A stretch of 53,773 bases of DNA from CAIVPM01 sp964477265 (GTDB taxonomy: Bacteria > Bacteroidota > Bacteroidia > Chitinophagales > Chitinophagaceae). Under the pieces are notes generated by a model. That model saw only the letters and a program-made list of their open reading frames with translations. It ran no database searches and was not told the origin of the DNA. This document shows positions 26,959-36,700 of this stretch, in pieces (the first letter of the stretch is position 1; each line of letters starts with the position of its first letter). The translations under genes were made by a program, and so were the position numbers. Where the stretch lies: assembly GCA_964477265.1 (NCBI GenBank), contig CAYZDJ010000020.1, positions 1-53,773 of the forward strand, given 5' to 3'.

Positions 26959-28533
26959 ATGGCAAAAGCTTTAAAACCCAAAAAACTAATCAGCATCGAG
27001 GAAACCCTTTGGGATAGTGCCAATAAACTTCGTGGCACTGTTGAATCTTCTGAATACAAGCACGTTGTTTTGGGGTTGATATTCTTAAAATTTGCCAGCG
27101 ACAAATTTGAAGAACGCAAACAAGAATTAATAGCAGAGGGCAAAGAAAACTACATTGAAATGGTAGAGTTCTACACAATGAAAAATGTGTTTTTTCTGCC
27201 AGACATTGCAAGGTGGAATTTCATTATTGAAAACGCCAAACAAAACGATATTGCCATTAAAATTGATACAGCCCTTACTACTGTTGAAAAAAACAACCCA
27301 ACCCTTAAAGGGGCATTACCAGATAATTATTATTCAAGGCTCAATTTAGATGTGAGTAAGTTGGCTGCTTTGTTAGATACCATCAATAATATTGATACCA
27401 TTAAAGACAAGCAGCAAGACATTGTTGGGCGTGTGTACGAATACTTTTTAAGCAAGTTTGCATTGGCAGAGGGTAAGGGTAAAGGCGAGTTCTATACACC
27501 CAAAACAATAGTAAATTTAATTGCCGAAATGTTAGAGCCTTACAAGGGTACAATCTATGACCCTGCCTGTGGCTCTGGTGGTATGTTCGTTCAATCAATT
27601 AAGTTTATAGAAAGCCATCAGGGAAATAAAAAAGAGTTGAGTATTTATGGTCAGGAATATACTGCTACTACTTACAAACTGGCTAAAATGAACCTTGCCA
27701 TTCGTGGCATTGCTGCCAACTTGGGTGCAATACCTGCCGATACTTTTGGCAACGACCAGCACAAAGATTTGAAAGCCGATTTTATAATGGCTAATCCACC
27801 CTTTAACCAAAAAGATTGGCGAGCTGCAACTGAACTAACAAGCGACCCTCGTTGGAATGGCTACGATGTGCCACCCACAAGCAATGCCAATTATGCCTGG
27901 ATTTTAAATATGGCAAGCAAGCTAAGTGAAAATGGTGTGGCTGGTTTTATATTGGCAAATGGTGCTTTAAGTGGTGGTGGTGAGGAGTATAAAATACGAA
28001 GAAAGTTAATTGAAAACGATTTGGTAGAAGCCATTTTGGTAATGCCAAGAAACTTGTTTTACACCACCGATATTAGTGTTACACTTTGGATAGTAAACAG
28101 AAATAAAAAAGAAAGAAGCATTGAAATAAATGGCAAAATAAAAAAGTATCGAAACAGGCAAAAAGAAATCTTGTTTATGGACTTGCGACAATTAGGTGAA
28201 CCCTTTGAAAAAAAGTTTACACAATTTGGTGTTGATGAAATAAAAAACATAACAGACACCTACCACAATTGGCAGCAAACCAGTTTTGAAAGTACCTATA
28301 AAAACACACCAGAGTTTTGTTACAGTGCAGGGTTTGATGAAGTAGTGAAAAAAGATTTTTCTCTTGTACCAAGCAAATACATTGAGTTTGTAAACAGAGA
28401 TGAAAACATAGACTTTGACGATAAAATGAAAGCATTGCAAACAGAGTTTACAACTTTATTGCAAGAAGAAGCTAAATCGAAAAATGATTTACTAACCGTA
28501 TTTAAACAATTAGGTTATGAAATCAAATTATAA
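26959..28533 (+). CDS. hsdM: Type I restriction-modification, methyltransferase subunit
   Basis: HsdM transfers methyl groups to adenine in the bipartite site chosen by HsdS. The 524-residue protein has an N-terminal helical domain (LISIEETLWDSANKLRGTVESSEYKHVVLGLIFLKF), the SAM-binding motif DPACGSGG (201-208) and the catalytic NPPF (279-282). These mark an N6-adenine gamma-class methylase. Length is normal and the gene is intact. Its stop overlaps the hsdS start by 17 bases, giving tight coupling. It is the first gene of the plus-strand defence run. Confidence 0.95.
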   Translation: MAKALKPKKLISIEETLWDSANKLRGTVESSEYKHVVLGLIFLKFASDKFEERKQELIAEGKENYIEMVEFYTMKNVFFLPDIARWNFIIENAKQNDIAIKIDTALTTVEKNNPTLKGALPDNYYSRLNLDVSKLAALLDTINNIDTIKDKQQDIVGRVYEYFLSKFALAEGKGKGEFYTPKTIVNLIAEMLEPYKGTIYDPACGSGGMFVQSIKFIESHQGNKKELSIYGQEYTATTYKLAKMNLAIRGIAANLGAIPADTFGNDQHKDLKADFIMANPPFNQKDWRAATELTSDPRWNGYDVPPTSNANYAWILNMASKLSENGVAGFILANGALSGGGEEYKIRRKLIENDLVEAILVMPRNLFYTTDISVTLWIVNRNKKERSIEINGKIKKYRNRQKEILFMDLRQLGEPFEKKFTQFGVDEIKNITDTYHNWQQTSFESTYKNTPEFCYSAGFDEVVKKDFSLVPSKYIEFVNRDENIDFDDKMKALQTEFTTLLQEEAKSKNDLLTVFKQLGYEIKL

Positions 28534-29737
28534 GCCAATTGGCAACTATATACAAAGGGTTGAAAAAAGGAATACTGACCTTAAAGTAACCAAACTTTTA
28601 GGTTTAAGTATGACCAAAGAGTTTAGAGAAACTACATCTAACATTGTGGGTACAGATATGAGTGTTTATAGAGTGATGAATAAATGGCAATTTGCTTGTG
28701 ATTTTATGTCACCTATTCGAGTAAATAAATTGCCTGTTGTATTAAAAACCGATGATGAACCAAATTTAGTTTCCCCAGCATATCCTGTTTTTGAAGTAAA
28801 AGATAAAAATGAATTAGACCCAGAATATTTAATGATGTGGTTTAGAAGGTCAGAGTTTGATAGATATGCCTCTTTTAAATGTGATAGTGCAATACGTGGT
28901 GGTTACGATTGGGATGAACTTTGTAATACTTTAATTCCAGTTCCAAAAATTGAAACACAAAAAGAAATAGTTGCTGAGTATAACACTATTGTAAATCGCA
29001 TTAACCTAAACAACCAACTCATTCAAAAATCAGAAGAAACAGCACAGGCAATTTATAAGCAGTGGTTTGTTGATTTTGAATTTCCTAACGATGATGGACA
29101 ACCTTATAAAAGTAGTGGTGGGGAAATGATAGAAAGTGAGTTGGGGGAAATTCCTAAAGGGTGGAGTGTTGAACCAATAAAAAAGTTTGGTTTTGTTATA
29201 ACAGGCAAAACACCATCGAGTGATAGCCCAGAGGATTTTGGAAATGAAATGCCATTTGTTACCCCAGGCGATTTTTCTAATTATAATAAGTTCGTTATTG
29301 GTGCAGAAAGAAACCTATCAGTAAAAGGTATAAATGGTCTTAAAAATAAAATTCTTAAAGCGGGTTCTATTATTGTAACCTGTATTGGTTCAGATATGGG
29401 CAAAGTAGTTTTAACAAATGATGAATGTATTACTAACCAGCAAATGAATTCAATAGTACCTTTTGAAGTCTTTTATTCTGATTTTTTATTCTATAATATG
29501 AAGTCGATTTCAAGTGAAATTAAGAGTATTGCAATGGGAGGCTCTACAATGCCAATGCTTAGTAAAACCGACTTTGAAATTATTAAACTTATAAAACCAG
29601 ATAATGATGTGCTAAACAAATTTCAAAGTTTAATGCAACCAATAAATGTTTGTAACTTAAACTATTCAAAAATTTCAATAGCATCTTTAGAACTAAAAGA
29701 ATTGTTACTTTCTAAGTTAGCAACAATAGAAAATTAA
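28517..29737 (+). CDS. hsdS: Type I restriction-modification, specificity subunit
   Basis: The 406-residue HsdS determines the DNA target for HsdM and HsdR. It has two target-recognition domains, each followed by a conserved helical spacer. The first ends in ETAQAIYKQWFVDFEFP (about 175-190) and the second begins at LGEIPKGWSVEPIKKFGFVITGKTP. The second helical spacer ends at LKELLLSKLATIEN. No truncation or invertible second hsdS was seen. The OLD nuclease gene starts 13 bases later. Confidence 0.93.
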   Translation: MKSNYKPIGNYIQRVEKRNTDLKVTKLLGLSMTKEFRETTSNIVGTDMSVYRVMNKWQFACDFMSPIRVNKLPVVLKTDDEPNLVSPAYPVFEVKDKNELDPEYLMMWFRRSEFDRYASFKCDSAIRGGYDWDELCNTLIPVPKIETQKEIVAEYNTIVNRINLNNQLIQKSEETAQAIYKQWFVDFEFPNDDGQPYKSSGGEMIESELGEIPKGWSVEPIKKFGFVITGKTPSSDSPEDFGNEMPFVTPGDFSNYNKFVIGAERNLSVKGINGLKNKILKAGSIIVTCIGSDMGKVVLTNDECITNQQMNSIVPFEVFYSDFLFYNMKSISSEIKSIAMGGSTMPMLSKTDFEIIKLIKPDNDVLNKFQSLMQPINVCNLNYSKISIASLELKELLLSKLATIEN

Positions 29738-29750
29738 AAGAAAATATCTT

Positions 29751-31793
29751 ATGAAAATTAAAAGCATATCAATAGAAAACTTTAGATTATTAGAGGATAT
29801 TAAACTAAATATTGAAGATGATATTACTTTAATTGTTGGAAAAAATAATACAGGTAAAACTTCTTTATTTGAAGTGATAAATATGTTCTTTAGTGAAAAA
29901 AATACTTTTAGCTTCCACGACTTTACACAAACTACTTATACTTTTTTTGATGATTGCCTTAAAATATATGAAACCATTATAGCCGAAGGCGATGATGAAA
30001 AAAAAGAGGAATTAGAAAAGCAACTGATAGCTAATATGCCTGTTATTCAATTACTAATTCAACTTGAATACGATAAAGTAAAAGATAGTTTAATTAACGT
30101 GTCGGAATTTATTAGTGATTTAGAAGATGGAATAAATACAACAACAGTAAAAATTTCTTATGAATCTAAGGAAAGCATTTTACTATTTAAAGCGTTTCAC
30201 GGAAGGAAAGAAAAAGATCAAACCTTAGTTGATTGGTTAAATGAAAACATCTTAAATCATTATACTGTTAGATGCTATGGTGGCGATAATTTAATCGAAG
30301 AAAATTTTAGAAGAAAACTTTTAGCTGTTTTAAATTTTGAAACAATACAGGCTTCCAGAAAACTGGATGATACTAAAGGGGATAAAAATAAAACCCTGGC
30401 TGTTGGTTTTTCCGATTATTATAGAGAAACAAATAAAGATGATAATGCAGATGTAGAAAAGCTTGAAAAAAAGTTAAAGGAAACATCAAAAGATTTGAAT
30501 GAAAAGTATGAGCTTATTTTAAAAGAGCTGTTGGAAAAGCTTAAACTCTTTGGTGTTGAACCACACATTACAATACCAGAAATTGTTTTGCAATCAAGCT
30601 TTGATGCAGAGAGCATCTTAAGAAACAACATCAAATATTTTTATAAGCAAAATGATATTACACTTCCAGAAAACTTTAATGGGTTAGGATATAGCAATCT
30701 TATTTTCCTTGTGCTTAAAGTGGTTAGTTTTATAGAGAAGTTCAAAAAGGCAGATGTGTTAAGTAAGTCAGAAGTATTAACAATACTAATAGAGGAACCC
30801 GAAGCCCATTTGCATCCACAAATGCAGCAAGTTTTTATTTCACAAATAAAAAAGACTGTTATTGATGCAAAAAATATTGACGGCTTATCTGTCCAAATAA
30901 TAATAAGCACACACTCTTCACATATCGTTTCAGAAGCTGGGATAGATGTAGACAGAAGCTTTGAAAGAATAAGGTATTTTTCAAAATATTACTCAAAGGG
31001 GTTAAACACATTTAAAGTTGAGGTAAAGGATTTTAATGAGTTTAAACATAGTGGATGTGATACTGCTACGTTTCGATTTCTAAAACAATATATGAGTTTG
31101 CATAGATGTGATTTATTCTTCGCGGATAAAGTTATTTTGGTAGAAGGAACAACTGAAAGACTGTTGTTACCATTGATGATTAAAAAAGTAGCAAGCGAAT
31201 TAAATAATGAATATGTTTCGATTATAGAAGTTGGTGGTGCATACACAAGTAAGTTTAAGGATGTATTGAAATTTATTAATGTAAAAACTTTAGTCATAAC
31301 AGACATAGATTCTGTAGACCCAGCAAACAATAGAGGGGCTTGTCGAACAGATACTCTTAATGCACAATCATCAAATACTACATTATTAAAATGGCTACCT
31401 AAAAAAAATATAGTTAGTGAACTTATTGCCTGTTCATTAGAACAAAAGTTTGATGAACATTATATTCGTGTAGCTTATCAAATTAGTGAAGATGGTTCTG
31501 ATTATGTTGCAAGAAGCTTGGAAGAAGCTATCATAAATAAAAACAAAATTTTTTTTAAAGCAACTTACAAAGTAGGTAATGACGATATTAAAGTTTTAGA
31601 TTGTTTTAAGTTATTAACTGGTAAAGACATAGAAATAAGTCCATATGATCTTGCACCTAAGCCAAACGAAAAAACTGATTTTACATTTGACTTAATGGTT
31701 TTTGATGAAGTACTTTCAAATCAAAACTGGGTAGTGCCTAAATATATTGCCGAGGGATTACTATGGCTTGCAGATAATAAAAAGGAGGATTAA
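29751..31793 (+). CDS. gajA: Gabija GajA-like OLD-family ATPase/TOPRIM endonuclease
   Basis: A 680-residue class 2 OLD protein: an ABC-type ATPase domain fused to a TOPRIM nuclease. Walker A is GKNNTGKTS (30-38), a signature-like NGLGYSN lies near 310-316, Walker B is LIEEPEAHLHP (346-356), and STHSSHI gives the switch His. TOPRIM residues are VEGTTE (Glu465) and TDIDSVD (Asp518/Asp520). The C terminus (NWVVPKYIAEGLLWLADN) is typical of OLD proteins paired with UvrD-type helicases. It is slightly longer than characterised GajA. With the next gene it would form a Gabija-like anti-phage pair. Confidence 0.88.
   Translation: MKIKSISIENFRLLEDIKLNIEDDITLIVGKNNTGKTSLFEVINMFFSEKNTFSFHDFTQTTYTFFDDCLKIYETIIAEGDDEKKEELEKQLIANMPVIQLLIQLEYDKVKDSLINVSEFISDLEDGINTTTVKISYESKESILLFKAFHGRKEKDQTLVDWLNENILNHYTVRCYGGDNLIEENFRRKLLAVLNFETIQASRKLDDTKGDKNKTLAVGFSDYYRETNKDDNADVEKLEKKLKETSKDLNEKYELILKELLEKLKLFGVEPHITIPEIVLQSSFDAESILRNNIKYFYKQNDITLPENFNGLGYSNLIFLVLKVVSFIEKFKKADVLSKSEVLTILIEEPEAHLHPQMQQVFISQIKKTVIDAKNIDGLSVQIIISTHSSHIVSEAGIDVDRSFERIRYFSKYYSKGLNTFKVEVKDFNEFKHSGCDTATFRFLKQYMSLHRCDLFFADKVILVEGTTERLLLPLMIKKVASELNNEYVSIIEVGGAYTSKFKDVLKFINVKTLVITDIDSVDPANNRGACRTDTLNAQSSNTTLLKWLPKKNIVSELIACSLEQKFDEHYIRVAYQISEDGSDYVARSLEEAIINKNKIFFKATYKVGNDDIKVLDCFKLLTGKDIEISPYDLAPKPNEKTDFTFDLMVFDEVLSNQNWVVPKYIAEGLLWLADNKKED
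31781..31788 (+). promoter_or_regulatory. Strong Shine-Dalgarno for the helicase gene
   Basis: AAAGGAGG sits seven bases before the ATG at 31795, a rare clear ribosome-binding site in this window. It decides that start over an in-frame candidate at 31747 and lies within the last codons of the OLD gene. Confidence 0.75.
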
Positions 31794-31794
31794 A

Positions 31795-33618
31795 ATGAAA
31801 GCAATAGAACAAATAATACAGAATATAGAAAATTCAAAAAGTTATGTTTTAGAGGCAGGAGCTGGCTCTGGCAAAACTTATACTTTGATTCAAACTCTAA
31901 ATTATTTAATTGAACAAAAAAGCGATTCTCTAAAAAAATTTAATCAAAAAATTGTTTGTATCACTTATACAAATGTTGCAAAAAATGAAATCAATAAGAG
32001 AATAGAAAATAACGATTTGGTTTTTGTATCAACTATCCACGAGTTCCTATGGGGTACAATAAAGCAATATCAAAAACAATTAAAAGTTGAATTATGTACA
32101 TTAAATGAAACTAATGTTCAGAAAGATATAGACAAAGGAAAATTAGATTCAAAATATATCCCTAATTTAACTACAAGAATAAACTTGATAGACAAAGTTA
32201 TTTACAATGACACATCTTTTAATGATTTTGAAAATGGATTAATTGAACACGATGATGTAATTGAAATCACTCGTTTAATGTATCAGAATTATCCATTATT
32301 AACAGATATAGTTGCAGCAAAATATCCTTACATTTTTGTTGATGAATATCAAGATACAGCAGAAGATACAATATTTTGCTTGATAGATTTATTGCTATCA
32401 CGCAATTTGAATAAAATAATGATTGGATTTTATGGCGACTCACATCAAAAAATTTATGATTACGGAATTGGTGATTTAAGTAAATATTATATTGATAATG
32501 GAGGATTAATTGAACTTGTTAAAAAAGAAGAAAACTATCGTTCTTCAACATCTATAGTTCATCTTTTAAATAAATTCAGAACAAATATTCAACAAGTGCC
32601 TCAAACTGATTTTGTAGGGAGTGCTAAGTTTATTTATTGGAGAAATCATCCTGTTAAACCTAAAACTAAAATCAGAGAATTTAATGAGAGTTTAAAAGAA
32701 CCTAAAAACAAGTTTTATGATGATGTTGTAAGAAAATTGTTACAACTTGGTTGGAATTTTCAGGCGAGGTCAAAAGATAAAATACTTGTACTTGCAAATA
32801 GTCGTGTAGCTCAAAGAGCTGGATTTGGTAATTTGTTCGCAATATTTTCAAGAAGATTTGGTCAAAGCACGAAGGAAAAATTATTGGACAGAACTCACCC
32901 TTTAATTGCTTTATTTCTTGGAACAATTGATAAAAAAACTTCACAGGAAAGAAGAATTGGATTAGAACACTTGATTGATTTTTGGGAATCAGGCAACCAA
33001 AATAATGTTATTCGGTTTATTAGGAAGAATGGAGTAGTTTTAAATGGTGCATTTATACACTCACATAAAAAGCACATTTCTGACTTACTTACACAAATAA
33101 GTAACCTTCGCCAAACTTTCACAATTAGAGAAGTTTTTGATTTTGTTACTAATAATGGTCTTCTTTCCAACAAAAGATTTACTGAATACCTTTTAAAAAT
33201 AGGGGTAGATATTGAATCAGTAAAGGATGAAGAAAAAGAACGATTGCAAAAGGACAAAGAATTATTAGAAAGTTTTATGAACCTTCCTTATTCAGAGTTA
33301 CTCAGCCTTTGGAAACATACTCAAGATAACACAGTCTTTTCTACAAAACACGGTACTAAAGGAGATGAGTATAGAAATGTATTAACAGTAATTGATGATA
33401 CTGAATGGGTACAAGAATATAATTTCAAAAACTTCTTTAACAATAGTGAAGAAAAGCCTGAACGTTGTTTAAGAACCAGAAATCTTTTTTACGTGGAATG
33501 TTCAAGGGCAAAACAGAATTTAGTTGTTCTTGCATTATCAGATATGGATGAAGCTGCACTAAATAATATAAACTTATGGTTTGGTGCTGAGAATGTAATC
33601 TGTGTCGAAGATTTTTAG
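31795..33618 (+). CDS. gajB: Gabija GajB-like UvrD/Rep-family helicase
   Basis: A 607-residue superfamily 1A helicase. Walker A is EAGAGSGKTYT (about 20-30), motif Ia is CITYTNVAKNEI, motif II is FVDEYQDT (181-188), motif III includes GFYGDSHQKIYDYG, and motifs V/VI read STKHGTKGDEY and YVECSRAKQNL. The start at ATG 31795 follows a strong SD one base after the OLD stop. In Gabija the helicase-like GajB joins GajA in a complex activated during phage infection. The gene is intact; the next gene is 121 bases away. Confidence 0.88.
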   Translation: MKAIEQIIQNIENSKSYVLEAGAGSGKTYTLIQTLNYLIEQKSDSLKKFNQKIVCITYTNVAKNEINKRIENNDLVFVSTIHEFLWGTIKQYQKQLKVELCTLNETNVQKDIDKGKLDSKYIPNLTTRINLIDKVIYNDTSFNDFENGLIEHDDVIEITRLMYQNYPLLTDIVAAKYPYIFVDEYQDTAEDTIFCLIDLLLSRNLNKIMIGFYGDSHQKIYDYGIGDLSKYYIDNGGLIELVKKEENYRSSTSIVHLLNKFRTNIQQVPQTDFVGSAKFIYWRNHPVKPKTKIREFNESLKEPKNKFYDDVVRKLLQLGWNFQARSKDKILVLANSRVAQRAGFGNLFAIFSRRFGQSTKEKLLDRTHPLIALFLGTIDKKTSQERRIGLEHLIDFWESGNQNNVIRFIRKNGVVLNGAFIHSHKKHISDLLTQISNLRQTFTIREVFDFVTNNGLLSNKRFTEYLLKIGVDIESVKDEEKERLQKDKELLESFMNLPYSELLSLWKHTQDNTVFSTKHGTKGDEYRNVLTVIDDTEWVQEYNFKNFFNNSEEKPERCLRTRNLFYVECSRAKQNLVVLALSDMDEAALNNINLWFGAENVICVEDF

Positions 33619-33739
33619 AAAATTTCATAAGAGAAAATGGAAATGAGACCCATGAAAAAACCATACGATTAATTTTATTATCATATCACTATAATTTTTT
33701 AACGCATATCCAGCTATAATAAATAAAATTGTTATCAGT

Positions 33740-36700
33740 ATGAATAAACTTATAATTTCCTTTGAAACAAAATTTTGTCAATTACATTTAGACGATATTA
33801 TCACAAAGTATTGGAACAGTTCAATTGCAGAAACTAGTAATGAAATCATTTTTGACTTAACAATTACAGAGTGGATTAGCGGGGAGGAAATTACTTTTCT
33901 TTTTGCTTGGATAAGAAAATTGCATCTAACAGAAAAAAAAATTGAAATTCATTTGCCATTTCCTTACGAGAAATTTCCTGACGAGGATAAGAGTATTGTT
34001 AAAAGAAGAAGAGATAGAAACTTCTATCTACTGGCTGTTTGGGGAATGCTTGATAAAATAGGGCTAACTGACTTAAACTTTAAGAATATAGTTGAGAATT
34101 ATAATCAACTTGTAGATAAGAATCAGTTTTCAAGTTTTGGAAAGAAGATTATTCCATTTAGAATAGTTGATACTTCCTACGAAAAAAGTGAAAAAGTTTC
34201 AGTTGATATTGAATACGAAAGATTCATAACAGGTTCTCGACTAATTAAAGGCTCAAAAAAAGACAATGACTCTAAACAAGTATTTAATCTTGAAACAGAT
34301 TTAATAAATCTTTTGAATGACAATCATTGCTACTCCCCCTTTGAAAGTAAAATTATTAGCCATATTGTTACCAAAGAATTACTCATAAACTCAATAGAAC
34401 ATTCCAAGCAGGATGAGAGCTACTTTACAACCTCGTTAAACGATAAATGGACAAACACGAACACAGACTATTTTAAACAACATTACACTTTAGAAAAAGA
34501 GCTGTCAACTCTTGATTTCTATAGGGACAAAGAACTTATTGCTAAACAAATAGCAAAAGAAGTTAGTACCTTTTCCGCAAAGCAAAAGGAAAAAATTGGA
34601 CAAAGCTACAGACCTAAACTAACCAAATATGATAACTTTAAAAATCAATCTTACCTTGAATTTACATTTTTAGATTTTGGTGAAGGTGTTTTTAGAACAC
34701 TTAAAAAACAATTTAAAGAACGCTTAAATAACACGGAATTACCGCCAATAGCAAAATCACTTTCCAACAATGTATTTTCTAAACATGAGGATTCACAAAT
34801 TTTAGAATACGCATTTCTTATGGAGTCTTCAAAAGATCCTTTTGACAGAGAAATAGGATATTCTGAATTGATACCCCGTGGCTTGTATTTTCTGATTGAC
34901 ATGGTTAGAAGATATAAGGGACTTTTAGTGGCAAGGAGCGGTTATGGCAAAGTGGTTTATGATTTTTCAGATAGGATACAAATAAGAAAAACTTCCGCAG
35001 ACAAAATAAAGGTTGAAAAGGAAAGAATTTATATTGCTAAAGATTCAGTCATTGAAGATATGAAAGAACTTTCATTTTTTCAAGGGACAATGGTTTCAAT
35101 TGTCTTGCCACAAAGAACCACAGAGAACTTAAAAAAGTCAGCAGTTCGCATTGACGATTTAAAACTAAACAACTACATCTTTAACAGAAATGTTTTAGAT
35201 GATGATTTGTTTCCTAAGAAAATATTTGAGCCAGAGTTTTATGAGTATTTGAGTTTGGCGTTTCTTCACCAAAATGCCTATGTGAAATTATCAATTCAAG
35301 AAATAAACAAGAAAAACGGAGTTGAGAGCTTTATTTTTAAAAAAATAGATAAAAAATTAGATGAATTGCTAGGAAAGAGTTGTGTTCTGTTTATAGACTT
35401 TGAGTTTTTACCCGACAGAAATTATATGCAGATAATTTCATACTTAGCTAATACTCCAAAAGTAAACGAATTCACAAAAGTGATTTTTGTGAATTTGCAT
35501 CAGGACGAACATAAAGTTATAAAAGAGTTTAAGCAAAAATTTTTTAGCTCTTCAAATAATAGTGATGTTCCTTTCCTTTTTAAGCCTATACCTTGTTTGA
35601 CATTTAACAAACCAAACAACCAAGAAATTTCGATAAAAAATATTAATTGGATTGGCATTAGAAAAAAAGAAGATGAAATATTATTAACTAAAATTTTTTT
35701 TGGAAAAATTGAAACTGTTAACATTGATAGCATAGAAGACAAATGGATTTGCGAAGGCAATGTAATCTCAATTTATGATGATTTTGTTTATTCAGTTTTT
35801 GCAGACTTTAACGACCTTGTTGAGAAATTTGCAGAATCAAAAATAAAATTTACTGAAGGCTGGTTAATTGCAACAGTGGAAGATGGTAGAAAGCCTGAAG
35901 AAGGGAAATTACCTTATGTTTTTCTAACCTCAAAAGGTAGTTTTCAAGAACAATATATTTCTTTATATGAAACTTTGCATTTTAAATATCTCGCTGACTA
36001 TTTTGCCAAATTCTTATTAGATATTCACATTGAAAATTCTATAAAACATTTTAACGAAAACAATGGAACCAAATTTCATAACTTAAGTAAAAATGTTAAA
36101 AGCGAATTCTTAGAAACTTTACGATTTGATAAATTAATTGTAGTTACAGTTAGTAGTCAGCTTATTGGAGTTGCAATAAGAAATTTGATAAAAAATAATG
36201 ATGATTATTCTTTTCTTAGAAATGAAAAATACCAAGAAAATAATCAGAAATATGCATATGAACACAACGGGGAAAATTTAAAAGCAAGAATAAAAGATTG
36301 TCCTGAAATAATTCGACTATCTAGTTACTTTTCTTTTGATACAGAAAAGCCTTTCGAGAACATAGAAAAAGGAAATTCAATTTTAATTGTAAATGATGTT
36401 ATTTCAACAGGCTCACTTATTCAACGTTTAATCGTAGGAGTAAAAGATAAAAAAGCAAAAGTTTGCGGCATTCTTACAATCACAGATTGTAGAAATAAAG
36501 ATGTTGATTTGAGTAAAGAGCATAAGTCAATATTTTTTCAAAATGAAATTGAAAACACTTTAGTTTCAATTTTATCTTCTGTTAAAAACCCTGATTTTGT
36601 ATTACGAAAACAAATTAAAAAACCAATAGGAGGTTATGAAATAAAAAGAATTAACCCAATTCTAAATGCAGTAGTTGAATTAAAGTCAGAACATAGTGAA

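Noticed and set aside
28517..29737. Phase-variable (invertible) hsdS
   Set aside because: Only one complete hsdS is present, with no inverted partial copies and no nearby invertase.
31747..31794. An upstream in-frame start for the UvrD-type helicase
   Set aside because: It lies within the OLD gene, whereas the ATG at 31795 has an AAAGGAGG site and immediately follows the OLD stop.
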